DNA from: Flavobacteria bacterium RIFCSPLOWO2_12_FULL_31_7
Lineage (GTDB): Bacteria > Bacteroidota > Bacteroidia > Flavobacteriales > Flavobacteriaceae
NCBI GenBank assembly: GCA_001800945.1
Contig: MGWJ01000131.1
Coordinates: forward strand, 1-16,772
Length of the DNA: 16,772 nt
Direction: 5' to 3'
Below the pieces are notes generated by a model that ran no database searches, was not told where the DNA came from, and saw nothing but the letters and a program-made list of their open reading frames with translations. Positions 1-7,051 of the stretch are shown here, in pieces. Made by a program: the position numbers and the translations under genes. Position 1 is the stretch's first letter. Each line of letters opens with the position of its first letter.

Positions 1-851
1 AAGAAACGACGTTCTTTGTTATGCCCGTACCAACCGGCAAAACGATTTAATTCTTTATTGGTATGATGTTTTTCATGCACAAAATAACCAGAGGCATTTC
101 CTGGTCCGGAATTCATGTATTTATAACTACACCAAGCAGCAAAATCTACTTGCCAATCGTGTAAACTTAATTCGATATTTCCTGCCGCATGTGCTAAATC
201 CCAACCCACTAGTGCTCCTACTTTATGACCAGCAGCTGTGATGGTTTTCATATCGAAAACTTGACCTGTGTAATAATTCACACCGCCAATGAAAACAAGT
301 GCTAACTCGTCACCTAATTCTTCAATTTTGGCTAAAATATCTTCTTGTCTGGTTGTTAATTCGCCATCTCTTCTCTTGATCTCAACGATGGCCTCTTCTG
401 GATCAAAACCATGAAATTTCACTTGACTTTGCAACATATACTGATCTGATGGAAAGGCTTTTTCTTCACATAAAATCTTAATTCTTTTCCCTTTTGGTTG
501 GTAGAAAGAAACTAGCAATAAATGTAAATTCACAGTAAGTGTATTCATCACACCAACTTCTGAAGGTTTTGCTCCAACAATTTTCGATAATGGATTGCAA
601 AATCTTTCGTGATAATCCCACCATGGTTTCTCAGAATAAAAATGACCTTCTACAGCCATGTTTGCCCAATCATCCATAACTTCATTTACATATTTTTTTG
701 TAGATTTTGGCTGTAAACCTAAAGAGTTACCAGTAAAATAAATAACATCTTTATTATTATGTTGTGGAAAATAGAATTCGTTTTTATATTTATGCAATTC
801 ATCTTGTGCATCTAGGCTTTTTGCGAATTCTTTAGTATTTAGAAAGTTCAT
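1..851 (-). CDS. kynU: Kynureninase, N-terminal 283 codons (3' end cut by window edge)
   Basis: Kynureninase is a cytoplasmic PLP enzyme that cleaves kynurenine or 3-hydroxykynurenine to (3-hydroxy)anthranilate plus alanine. It serves tryptophan breakdown and, in many Flavobacteriaceae, NAD synthesis. My translation from the ATG at 851 is open to the window edge. It shows FTGNSLGLQP at 39-48, a WDLAHAAGN cofactor-binding stretch at 217-225, and CSYKYMNSGPG at 241-251 with the expected Schiff-base lysine at K244. These are hallmarks of the family. The family is usually about 415-425 residues long, so roughly 140 C-terminal residues lie outside the window. No in-frame stop was seen, so this is truncation by the window, not a pseudogene. 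The start lies about 40 nt downstream of a terminator hairpin, which implies its own promoter. I saw no exact TAnnTTTG there; TATTTTTA is the nearest match. No other pathway gene is visible. Confidence 0.93.
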   Translation of the reverse strand, partial: MNFLNTKEFAKSLDAQDELHKYKNEFYFPQHNNKDVIYFTGNSLGLQPKSTKKYVNEVMDDWANMAVEGHFYSEKPWWDYHERFCNPLSKIVGAKPSEVGVMNTLTVNLHLLLVSFYQPKGKRIKILCEEKAFPSDQYMLQSQVKFHGFDPEEAIVEIKRRDGELTTRQEDILAKIEELGDELALVFIGGVNYYTGQVFDMKTITAAGHKVGALVGWDLAHAAGNIELSLHDWQVDFAAWCSYKYMNSGPGNASGYFVHEKHHTNKELNRFAGWYGHNKERRF

Positions 852-895
852 TATAGTAATTTTAGTTGCGTAAAAATAGAAAAAAAATGAGACAT

Positions 896-921
896 AAAAA
901 AACCCAACAAAATGTTGGGTT
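896..921 (-). terminator. Intrinsic terminator after queA (possibly bidirectional)
   Basis: A 9-bp perfect stem (AACCCAACA 901-909 with TGTTGGGTT 913-921) has a 3-nt loop. Read on the minus strand it is followed by a run of seven T (902 down to 896). It lies 70 nt past the queA stop and just before kynU. A T run also follows on the plus strand (920-926), so it could act in both directions, although no plus-strand gene reaches it here. Confidence 0.85.
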
Positions 922-937
922 TTTTTATTTTTATAAG

Positions 938-971
938 AATCTGAAACAATCCCGAAGTTTCGGAACAGATT
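938..971. repeat. Imperfect palindrome between queA and its terminator
   Basis: Outer arms AATCTG (938-943) and CAGATT (966-971) enclose inner arms CCGAA (952-956) and TTCGG (959-963). GAAAC (943-947) with GTTTC (957-961), and CAATC (947-951) with GATTG (968-972), offer competing pairings. Palindromes with a CCGAAnnTTCGG core resemble intergenic elements that I recall as common in Flavobacterium genomes; that recollection is unchecked. It lies in the 3' untranslated part of queA, without a T tract of its own. Confidence 0.5.
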
Positions 972-990
972 GAGTAATATCTATATTTGA

Positions 991-2040
991 TTATAAAATT
1001 AACATGGCATCTCCGTAAGAGTAGAAATTATATTTTTCTTTAATGGCGATATCGTATGCTTTTTTCATTAAATCGTGTCCACAAAAAGCGGAAACCATCA
1101 TTAACAAAGTTGATTTTGGTGTATGAAAGTTAGAAACCATCGCATCAGCCAAACTAAAATCGTAAGGTGGATAAATAAATTTGTTTGTCCAACCTGAATA
1201 TGGATTTAATGTTCTCATAGAAGAAACTGTACTTTCCATGGCACGCATTGAAGTTGTACCGATACAACATACTTTCTTTTTCTTTGCTCTTGCTCCGTTA
1301 ATGATATCACACGCTTCTTGTGTCACTACCATTTCTTCCGAATCCATTTTATGTTTAGACAAGTCTTCTACTTCCACCGGATTAAAAGTACCTAAACCTA
1401 CGTGTAAAGTTACTTCTGCAAAATTGATTCCTTTAATTTCTAAACGTTTCATTAAATGTTTAGAAAAGTGTAAACCAGCAGTTGGAGCTGCTACAGCACC
1501 TTCTTCTTTAGCATAAATCGTTTGGTAACGTTCTGCATCTTCTGGAGTTACTTCACGGTTAATATATTTTGGTATTGGAGTTTCTCCTAATTCGATTAAT
1601 TTTTCTCTAAATTCTTCGTAAGAACCGTCATATAAAAAACGTAGAGTTCTTCCACGAGAAGTGGTATTATCAATAACTTCAGCTACTAATGAATCGTCAT
1701 CACCAAAGTATAATTTATTTCCGATTCTAATTTTACGAGCTGGATCTACTAAAACATCCCATAAACGTTGTTCTGCATTTAATTCTCTTAATAAGAACAC
1801 TTCAATTCTTGCACCGGTTTTTTCTTTATTTCCGTATAAACGAGCTGGGAAAACTTTTGTATTATTCAAAACCATCACATCTCCATCATCGAAATAATCG
1901 ATAATATCCTTAAACATTTTATGTTCTATTTCACCTGTTTTTCTATGTACAACCATCAAACGAGATTCATCTCTGTTTTCTGAAGGAAATTCTGCTAATA
2001 ATTCTTCTGGTAAGTTAAACTGGAAGTGAGATAATTTCAT
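991..2040 (-). CDS. queA: S-adenosylmethionine:tRNA ribosyltransferase-isomerase
   Basis: QueA acts late in queuosine synthesis. It transfers and rearranges the ribosyl group of S-adenosylmethionine onto 7-aminomethyl-7-deazaguanine at position 34 of tRNAs with GUN anticodons, giving epoxyqueuosine. The 349-residue product has the usual family length. Motifs seen are LNNTKVFPARL (58-68), GAVAAPTAGLHFS (181-193), HVGLGTFNPV (213-222), GTTSMRAMES (261-270), NFHTPKSTLLMMVSAF (304-319) and the C-terminal YSYGDAMLI. The ATG at 2040 begins the conserved MKLSHFQFNLPEELLAE region. It is a single-gene unit: a two-box promoter lies about 50 nt upstream and a terminator follows. No other queuosine gene is in the window. 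The assignment is secure from the motifs. Confidence 0.97.
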   Translation of the reverse strand: MKLSHFQFNLPEELLAEFPSENRDESRLMVVHRKTGEIEHKMFKDIIDYFDDGDVMVLNNTKVFPARLYGNKEKTGARIEVFLLRELNAEQRLWDVLVDPARKIRIGNKLYFGDDDSLVAEVIDNTTSRGRTLRFLYDGSYEEFREKLIELGETPIPKYINREVTPEDAERYQTIYAKEEGAVAAPTAGLHFSKHLMKRLEIKGINFAEVTLHVGLGTFNPVEVEDLSKHKMDSEEMVVTQEACDIINGARAKKKKVCCIGTTSMRAMESTVSSMRTLNPYSGWTNKFIYPPYDFSLADAMVSNFHTPKSTLLMMVSAFCGHDLMKKAYDIAIKEKYNFYSYGDAMLIL

Positions 2041-2097
2041 ATAATATGATTTAAAAGTTTATGATTTAAAAACGTATATTTTTTTTAAAACCGTTTG

Positions 2098-2129
2098 CAA
2101 ATTTACAATTGTGAGATGGGCGTTGTCAA
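2098..2129 (-). promoter_or_regulatory. queA promoter, Bacteroidota housekeeping type
   Basis: On the minus strand the -7 box TAAATTTG (2105 down to 2098) matches TAnnTTTG exactly. A TTG (2129 down to 2127, within CTTGACAA) lies 21 nt upstream, inside the range known for the -33 box of Bacteroidota primary sigma promoters. The start site is expected near 2092, giving a leader of roughly 50 nt before the queA ATG. No transcript data are available. Confidence 0.7.
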
Positions 2130-2335
2130 GTAAAAAGGCATTTATTTTTAACAATGCCACAAAGGCGGTAAGTCGCGAAGTTATTTTTTGTGAATTATTT
2201 AAGAGAATTTAATAAAACAACAATAATCTTCAATTTTTAAACATATAAGTCATTTAAGTTTTTGTTTGAAAAGTTTAAAAAAACTAAGTTCATTTAAGAT
2301 AGATTGCTCGTTTCTCGCAATAACTAAAAATAAAA
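2106..2335. other. Non-coding spacer with degenerate dispersed-repeat-like segments
   Basis: This is the bulk of the 325-nt gap between gltA and queA. No plausible gene was found on either strand. Three segments look like decayed copies of intergenic repeats. The first, 2155-2180, contains CACAAAGGCGGTAAGTCGCG. The second, 2241-2300, is A/T-rich with CATTTAAG repeated exactly at 2251-2258 and 2291-2298. The third, 2301-2324, reads on the minus strand as GTTATTGCGAG followed by AAACGAGCAATCT. Their similarity to repeats elsewhere is from memory; copies in the rest of the genome cannot be seen here. Confidence 0.5.
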
Positions 2336-2357
2336 AATCCCGATAAAAACCGGGATT
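2326..2357 (-). terminator. Intrinsic terminator of gltA
   Basis: A 7-bp stem (AATCCCG 2336-2342 with CGGGATT 2351-2357) and an 8-nt loop start 9 nt past the gltA stop. On the minus strand the stem is followed by TTTTTTATTTTT. It separates gltA from queA. Confidence 0.85.
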
Positions 2358-2365
2358 AATTAAAT

Positions 2366-3652
2366 TTATTTTCTGTCTTCAAATTTAACGAAGTCTCTTA
2401 AAGGATGACCTGTGTAAACTTGTCTTGGACGACCGATTGGTTCTTTATTCACACGCATTTCTTTCCATTGTGCAATCCATCCTGGTAAACGACCGATTGC
2501 GAACAATACAGTGAACATATCAGTTGGAATTCCTAAAGCACGGTAAATAATCCCAGAATAGAAATCTACGTTTGGATATAATTTTCTTTCTACGAAATAA
2601 GGATCAACTAAAGCGGCTTCTTCTAATCTTTTCGCGATAGCTAAGATTGGATCATCTACACCTAATTCCGCTAACACTTCGTCAGCTGCTTTTTTGATGA
2701 TTTTCGCTCTTGGGTCGAAATTTTTATATACTCTATGTCCGAATCCCATTAAACGGAATTCATCATTTTTATCTTTTGCTTTTGCTAAATATTTATCTGC
2801 ATCACCACCATCTTTTTGAATTGCTTCTAACATTTCTAAAACGGCTTGATTAGCACCACCGTGTAATGGTCCCCAAAGTGCTGAAACTCCTGCAGAAATT
2901 GAAGCGAATAAACCAGCATGAGAAGAACCTACCATTCTTACTGTAGAAGTTGAACAGTTTTGTTCGTGATCTGCATGTAAAATGAATAATTTATCTAATG
3001 CGGCAACCACGGTTGGATTCGCAGCGTATGGTCCAGTAGGCAATTTGAACATCAATTGCATAAAGTTTTCTACATACCCAATTGTGTTATCGTAATAATT
3101 TAATGGGAATCCCATGCTTTTTCTGTACGTCCAAGTAGCTAAAACTAAGAATTTACCCATAGTTTTACAGATACCTTCGTACATTTCTTTTTCGTTTTCA
3201 ACATTTACCACTTTAGGATTAAAAGCAGTAAGTGCACTTGTTAACGCAGATAAAACGCCCATTGGGTGAGCTGTTTTTGGAAAACCATCAATGATGTTTT
3301 TCATTTCTTCGTTAACTAAAGTATATTTACGAATATTATTTTCGAAATCTGCTAATTGTTCTCTTGTTGGCAATTCTCCAAAAATCACTAAATAAGAAAC
3401 TTCTAAAAAGTCTGCCTTATCCGCTAAATCTTCAATAGAATACCCACGGTATCTTAAGATTCCTTCTTCTCCATCTAGGAAAGTGATATCACTTTTACAT
3501 ACTCCTGAATTTTTATATCCTGGATCGTAAGTTATTGCTCCTGATAAATCTCTTAATTTACTAATATCGATAGCAGTTTCATTTTCGCTTCCAACCATAA
3601 CAGGAAGTTCAAATTTATTACCATCAATTTCTATAATTGCATTTTTCGACAT
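2366..3652 (-). CDS. gltA: Citrate synthase
   Basis: The enzyme condenses acetyl-CoA and oxaloacetate to citrate, the entry step of the TCA cycle, in the cytoplasm. The 428-residue length and sequence match the E. coli GltA type, with the N-terminal domain ITYDPGYKNSG and FLDGEEGILRYRG. The catalytic triad is present: H264 in GPLHGGANQA, H306 in GFGHRVYK and D363 in YPNVDFYSG. AIGRLPGWIAQWKEM (385-399) is the typical C-terminal signature. The ATG at 3652 is chosen because the protein aligns with the family from its first residues. The gene lies downstream of eno but is separated from it by the eno terminator. In the 150-nt upstream gap the closest promoter match is TAAATTCG (3699 down to 3692), one base off and without a clear TTG. 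A strong terminator follows directly. Confidence 0.97.
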   Translation of the reverse strand: MSKNAIIEIDGNKFELPVMVGSENETAIDISKLRDLSGAITYDPGYKNSGVCKSDITFLDGEEGILRYRGYSIEDLADKADFLEVSYLVIFGELPTREQLADFENNIRKYTLVNEEMKNIIDGFPKTAHPMGVLSALTSALTAFNPKVVNVENEKEMYEGICKTMGKFLVLATWTYRKSMGFPLNYYDNTIGYVENFMQLMFKLPTGPYAANPTVVAALDKLFILHADHEQNCSTSTVRMVGSSHAGLFASISAGVSALWGPLHGGANQAVLEMLEAIQKDGGDADKYLAKAKDKNDEFRLMGFGHRVYKNFDPRAKIIKKAADEVLAELGVDDPILAIAKRLEEAALVDPYFVERKLYPNVDFYSGIIYRALGIPTDMFTVLFAIGRLPGWIAQWKEMRVNKEPIGRPRQVYTGHPLRDFVKFEDRK

Positions 3653-3794
3653 GATAATATATATATTTTGTAAGTATAATTTTGTTTGTTGCGAATTTAA
3701 TAATTAATTCTTGAATTTTAAAATTAATAGATAGATAAATTGCACACTTGGTATATATAAAATCTATACACTTTAACAAAACACACTTCATTAA

Positions 3795-3832
3795 AAAACA
3801 AAAAACCAATAAACTTTCGCTTATTGGTTTTT
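3795..3832 (-). terminator. Intrinsic terminator of eno
   Basis: A 12-bp perfect stem (AAAAACCAATAA 3801-3812 with TTATTGGTTTTT 3821-3832) has the 8-nt loop ACTTTCGC. On the minus strand it is followed by a T-rich tail (TTTTTGTTTTTT). It lies 21 nt past the eno stop. Confidence 0.88.
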
Positions 3833-3853
3833 ACTAAATATTTTGAAATATAA

Positions 3854-5146
3854 TTACTTCACTTTAAAGGCATTTGCACCTGGAAAGTAAGCCACTTCGT
3901 TTAATTCTTCTTCAATACGTAACAATTGGTTGTATTTTGCCATACGATCAGAACGAGAAGCGGAACCTGTTTTAATTTGCCCACAGTTTAAAGCTACTGC
4001 TAAATCTGCAATAGTATTGTCTTCTGTTTCTCCCGAACGGTGACTCATTACTGAAGTATATCCTGCATTATGCGCCATATTTACTGCTGCAATCGTTTCA
4101 GATAAGGTTCCAATTTGGTTCACTTTAATTAGGATAGAATTAGCAATTCCTTCGTTGATTCCACGAGATAATCTATCAACATTCGTTACAAATAAATCAT
4201 CACCTACTAATTGTACTTTATTTCCAATTTTATCTGTTAAGTATTTCCAGCCTTTCCAATCATCTTCGTACATTCCGTCTTCGATTGAAATAATAGGATA
4301 TTTTGCTGCTAATTCTGCTAAATAGTCTGCTTGCTCTTCTGAAGTTCTGATTTTTCCACCAGCACCTTCAAACTTTGTATAATCGTATTTTCCATCCACA
4401 TAAAATTCTGAAGCAGCACAATCTAAAGCAATCATAATATCATCACCAAAAGTATAACCTGCATTCGTTACAGCTAATTTGATTGAATCTAACGCATCTT
4501 CTGTACCTCCAGCTAAATTTGGAGCAAAACCACCTTCATCACCAACTGCTGTAGACAAATTACGATCATGTAATACTTTTTTAAGGTTATGAAAAATTTC
4601 AGTTCCCATTTGCATAGCTTGTGTAAAAGAAGTTGCTTTTACTGGCATAATCATAAATTCTTGAAACGCTATTGGCGCATCTGAATGTGAACCACCATTT
4701 ATGATATTCATCATTGGAACAGGTAATGTATTGGCAGAAACTCCACCTACATAACGATATAAAGGCATACCTAATTCATTAGCAGCGGCTTTGGCTACCG
4801 CTAAAGAAACACCTAAAATAGCATTAGCACCTAAGTTAGATTTATTTGGTGTACCATCTAACTCAATCATCATTTTATCGATAGCATTTTGTTCAAAAAC
4901 TGACATTCCAACTAATTCCGATGCAATAGTAGCATTTACATTTTCAACTGCTTTTAAAACACCTTTTCCCATAAAGGCTTTTCCGCCATCACGTAATTCA
5001 ACTGCTTCGTGTTCTCCAGTTGATGCTCCTGATGGAACGGCTGCTCTACCTAAAATTCCGTTTTCTGTAATTACATCCACTTCTACAGTTGGATTTCCTC
5101 TTGAATCTAATATTTGTCTTGCGTGAACTTTAATTATTATGCTCAT
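3854..5146 (-). CDS. eno: Enolase (phosphopyruvate hydratase)
   Basis: Enolase reversibly converts 2-phosphoglycerate to phosphoenolpyruvate in glycolysis and gluconeogenesis. The 430-residue protein starts with the canonical ARQILDSRGNPTVEVDV. Active-site residues by motif are H154 and E163 (GGSHSDAP, FQEFMI), E204 (GDEGGFAPN), metal ligands D242, E289 (SIEDGM) and D316 (GDDLFVTN), the base K341 (LIKVNQIGT), and the loop SHRSGETED (368-376). GGSHSDAPIAFQEF replaces the more common GGAHADNNVDIQEF; I believe this is usual in Bacteroidota. It sits 100 nt downstream of carA. I saw no convincing terminator between them, so some read-through is possible, but a -7 promoter box lies upstream. Its own terminator follows. 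Confidence 0.98.
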   Translation of the reverse strand: MSIIIKVHARQILDSRGNPTVEVDVITENGILGRAAVPSGASTGEHEAVELRDGGKAFMGKGVLKAVENVNATIASELVGMSVFEQNAIDKMMIELDGTPNKSNLGANAILGVSLAVAKAAANELGMPLYRYVGGVSANTLPVPMMNIINGGSHSDAPIAFQEFMIMPVKATSFTQAMQMGTEIFHNLKKVLHDRNLSTAVGDEGGFAPNLAGGTEDALDSIKLAVTNAGYTFGDDIMIALDCAASEFYVDGKYDYTKFEGAGGKIRTSEEQADYLAELAAKYPIISIEDGMYEDDWKGWKYLTDKIGNKVQLVGDDLFVTNVDRLSRGINEGIANSILIKVNQIGTLSETIAAVNMAHNAGYTSVMSHRSGETEDNTIADLAVALNCGQIKTGSASRSDRMAKYNQLLRIEEELNEVAYFPGANAFKVK

Positions 5147-5183
5147 ATTTTGTGTTTTTTTAATTGCTTTATTATTGTTTTAA

Positions 5184-5191
5184 CAAAGTTA
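5184..5191 (-). promoter_or_regulatory. Candidate eno promoter, -7 box only
   Basis: TAACTTTG on the minus strand (5191 down to 5184) matches TAnnTTTG exactly, 37 nt before the eno ATG. No TTG is present at the usual 17-23 nt upstream, so support rests on one box and its position between carA and eno. Confidence 0.45.
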
Positions 5192-5246
5192 ATTATATTT
5201 TATTTTGAATTTCGTAATTAATTTAAAACTTATAAACGATAACGTT

Positions 5247-6356
5247 TTAGTTTTTTGATGTTTTTATGTTTTCGATAAATTCATCAAATAAATAACTCGA
5301 ATCGTGTGGTCCTGGACTTGCTTCTGGGTGATATTGCACTGAGAAACAGTTTTTAGATTTCATTCTCATTCCGGCAACGGTTCCATCATTTAAATGCACG
5401 TGTGTTAATTCGAAATCTGGATGATTTTCTAATTGTTCTTTATTCACTGCGAAACCGTGATTTTGAGAAGTAATTTCACCTTTACCAGTCACTAAATTTT
5501 TTACTGGATGATTGATTCCTCTGTGACCGTTGAACATTTTGTAAGTTGAAATTCCGTTAGCTAAAGCAATTACTTGATGACCTAAACAAATTCCGAACAA
5601 AGGTTTGTTTTCCGCTAAAATATTTCTAGCTACTTCTTGAGCAGAAGTTAAAGGATCAGGATCACCAGGTCCGTTTGACAAGAAATACCCATCAGGATTG
5701 AAAGCTTTCATATCATTGAAAGTAGCATTGAATGGAAATACTTTTATGTAACAATCACGTTTTGCAAGGTTTCTTAAGATATTAGTTTTGATTCCTAAAT
5801 CTAAAGCTGCAATTTTATAAGTAGCTTTTTCATTACCAAAGAAATAAGGATCCTTAGTTGAAACTACAGAAGCCAAATCTAAACCTTCCATGTTAGGCGC
5901 TTGGTTTAATTTGCTTTTTAAATCTTCAACAGAAGTTCCATCTGTAGAAATTATTGCGTTCATTGCTCCGTTATCTCTAATATAACTTACTAAAGCACGC
6001 GTATCTACATCAGAAATCACAATAAGATTTTGTTTTTCAAAATACTCGTATAAACTTTCAGAAGCATCTTCACGAGAATAATTCATACTGAAATTTTTGC
6101 ATACTAAACCTGATATTTTTACACTATCTGACTCTACTTCATTCAGATTTACACCATAATTTCCTATATGTGCATTGGTAGTTACCATAATTTGACCATA
6201 GTAAGATGGATCAGTAAAAATTTCTTGATAACCTGTTGTTCCGGTATTGAATGCAATTTCCCCAAAAGTTGTTCCTGAAATTCCAATTGATTTTCCGTGG
6301 AAAATGGTTCCATCTTTTAGAAGAAGAATAGCTTGTTGTTTGTCGTTGTATTTCAT
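5247..6356 (-). CDS. carA: Carbamoyl-phosphate synthase small (glutaminase) subunit
   Basis: CarA hydrolyses glutamine and passes ammonia to CarB, which makes carbamoyl phosphate for arginine and pyrimidine synthesis. The 369-residue protein shows the N-terminal CPSase domain (LLLKDGTIFHG at 11-21; FNTGTTGYQEIFTDPSY at 36-52). A class I glutamine amidotransferase domain starts near residue 182. It carries SNGPGDPDP (227-235), nucleophile C257 in GICLGHQ, and H343 with E345 in QYHPEASPGPHDSS. All catalytic residues are present. carB is not adjacent on either side, so the large subunit must be encoded elsewhere. The gene is transcriptionally separated from rplQ by a strong terminator. It has a -7 promoter box and a hairpin in its leader, and no terminator of its own that I can support. 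Confidence 0.97.
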   Translation of the reverse strand: MKYNDKQQAILLLKDGTIFHGKSIGISGTTFGEIAFNTGTTGYQEIFTDPSYYGQIMVTTNAHIGNYGVNLNEVESDSVKISGLVCKNFSMNYSREDASESLYEYFEKQNLIVISDVDTRALVSYIRDNGAMNAIISTDGTSVEDLKSKLNQAPNMEGLDLASVVSTKDPYFFGNEKATYKIAALDLGIKTNILRNLAKRDCYIKVFPFNATFNDMKAFNPDGYFLSNGPGDPDPLTSAQEVARNILAENKPLFGICLGHQVIALANGISTYKMFNGHRGINHPVKNLVTGKGEITSQNHGFAVNKEQLENHPDFELTHVHLNDGTVAGMRMKSKNCFSVQYHPEASPGPHDSSYLFDEFIENIKTSKN

Positions 6357-6374
6357 GGGTTGTTGTAGTTTTGT

Positions 6375-6397
6375 ATAAAAAGTAGGAAACTTTTTAT
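6375..6397 (-). promoter_or_regulatory. Hairpin in the carA 5' leader
   Basis: A perfect 9-bp inverted repeat (ATAAAAAGT 6375-6383 with ACTTTTTAT 6389-6397) has a 5-nt loop. It lies 18 nt upstream of the carA ATG, inside the leader expected from the promoter box at 6419-6426. It lacks a T tract on the minus strand, so it is not a standard terminator. The stem is A/T-rich and a function is not established. Confidence 0.45.
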
Positions 6398-6418
6398 TAG
6401 TTGTATAGTTTAATTTTG

Positions 6419-6426
6419 CAAAATTA
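6419..6426 (-). promoter_or_regulatory. Candidate carA promoter, -7 box
   Basis: TAATTTTG on the minus strand (6426 down to 6419) matches TAnnTTTG exactly, 62 nt before the carA ATG. Any -33 box would fall in the T-rich tail of the ribosomal terminator. The TTTG there (6444 down to 6441) lies only 14 nt away, shorter than usual. The box immediately downstream of the terminator fits independent transcription of carA. Confidence 0.5.
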
Positions 6427-6441
6427 CGTTTTAGTAATTAC

Positions 6442-6480
6442 AAAAAAAAAGGATAAACAAAAATTTGTTTATCCTTTTTT
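6442..6480 (-). terminator. Strong terminator of the ribosomal protein / rpoA cluster
   Basis: A perfect inverted repeat spans 6445-6480. Its core GGATAAACAAA (6451-6461) pairs with TTTGTTTATCC (6464-6474), flanked by six A and six T that extend the stem. On the minus strand the hairpin ends in nine T. It begins 24 nt past the rplQ stop, as expected for the end of the long operon. Confidence 0.92.
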
Positions 6481-6504
6481 ATATTTAAATCAAATGATTC
6501 ATAA

Positions 6505-6993
6505 TTATTCAGAAGCTTCTGTTGTATCAGTTGACTCAGCAGCTGGAGTTTCTCCGGCAATTTCATCAGCCTTTTTAGCTTTACCTCTACGAGTTGATGC
6601 TTTTTTAACTTCTTTTTTAGCAGTTGAATAAATTTCGTTGAAATCTACTAGTTCAATCATAGCCATATCCGCGTTATCCCCTAAACGGTTTCCTAACTTA
6701 ATGATACGAGTATAACCTCCTGGACGATCTCCAACTTTATCAGCTACTGTTCTGAACAATTCAGTTACAGCATACTTACTTCTTAAATAAGAAAAACAAA
6801 TACGTCTGTTGTGGGTTGTGTCTTCTTTTGATTTTGTTACAAGCGGCTCAATAAATTGTTTTAAAGCTTTTGCTTTAGCAACAGTTGTATTGATACGTTT
6901 GTGTTCAATAAGTGAACATGCCATGTTAGCAAGCATTGCTTTTCTATGACCTGTTTGTCTACTTAAATGATTGAATTTTTTTCCGTGTCTCAT
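6505..6993 (-). CDS. rplQ: 50S ribosomal protein L17 (bL17) with C-terminal extension
   Basis: L17 is a large-subunit protein near the peptide exit tunnel. The conserved core covers residues 1 to about 120: MRHGKKFNHLSR, INTTVAKAKALKQFIEP (34-50) and GDRPGGYTRIIKLGNR (88-103). With 162 residues the protein is about 35 longer than E. coli L17 (127). The extra part is a lysine/arginine-rich stretch (126-141) followed by an acidic Ala/Thr/Glu/Ser tail (142-162), which looks disordered. I believe such tails are common in Bacteroidota L17. It is the last gene of the cluster, 61 nt after rpoA, and is followed by a strong terminator. The spacer before it can form a stem-loop. Confidence 0.97.
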   Translation of the reverse strand: MRHGKKFNHLSRQTGHRKAMLANMACSLIEHKRINTTVAKAKALKQFIEPLVTKSKEDTTHNRRICFSYLRSKYAVTELFRTVADKVGDRPGGYTRIIKLGNRLGDNADMAMIELVDFNEIYSTAKKEVKKASTRRGKAKKADEIAGETPAAESTDTTEASE

Positions 6994-7009
6994 GACATTT
7001 TATTTTAGA

Positions 7010-7051
7010 CTTCATCTTGCGTCAATCCGCTATGGAGAGCAAAATATGAAG
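7010..7051 (-). promoter_or_regulatory. Structured spacer between rpoA and rplQ
   Basis: CTTCAT (7010-7015) pairs with ATGAAG (7046-7051). Inside, TTGC (7017-7020) pairs with GCAA (7039-7042), leaving a small internal loop and an 18-nt apical region where TCC and GGA could add 3 bp. The structure starts right after the rpoA stop and ends 16 nt before the rplQ ATG. It has no T tract. A role in rplQ translation or mRNA processing is only inferred. Confidence 0.4.

Noticed and set aside
3692..3699. TAAATTCG as the gltA promoter
   Set aside because: One mismatch to TAnnTTTG and no TTG at the proper distance; too weak to list, though gltA must have a promoter in this gap.
3624..3809. A 61-codon minus-strand frame in the eno-gltA gap
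   Set aside because: It overlaps the start of gltA out of frame and the eno terminator loop, and its composition is that of A/T-rich non-coding DNA.
5234..5247. AAACG-ATAA-CGTTT as a carA terminator
   Set aside because: Only 5 bp, it overlaps the stop codon, and no T tract follows on the minus strand.
6401..6631. A plus-strand frame across the rplQ terminator
   Set aside because: It runs through the perfect terminator hairpin and then antisense to rplQ; nothing supports expression.
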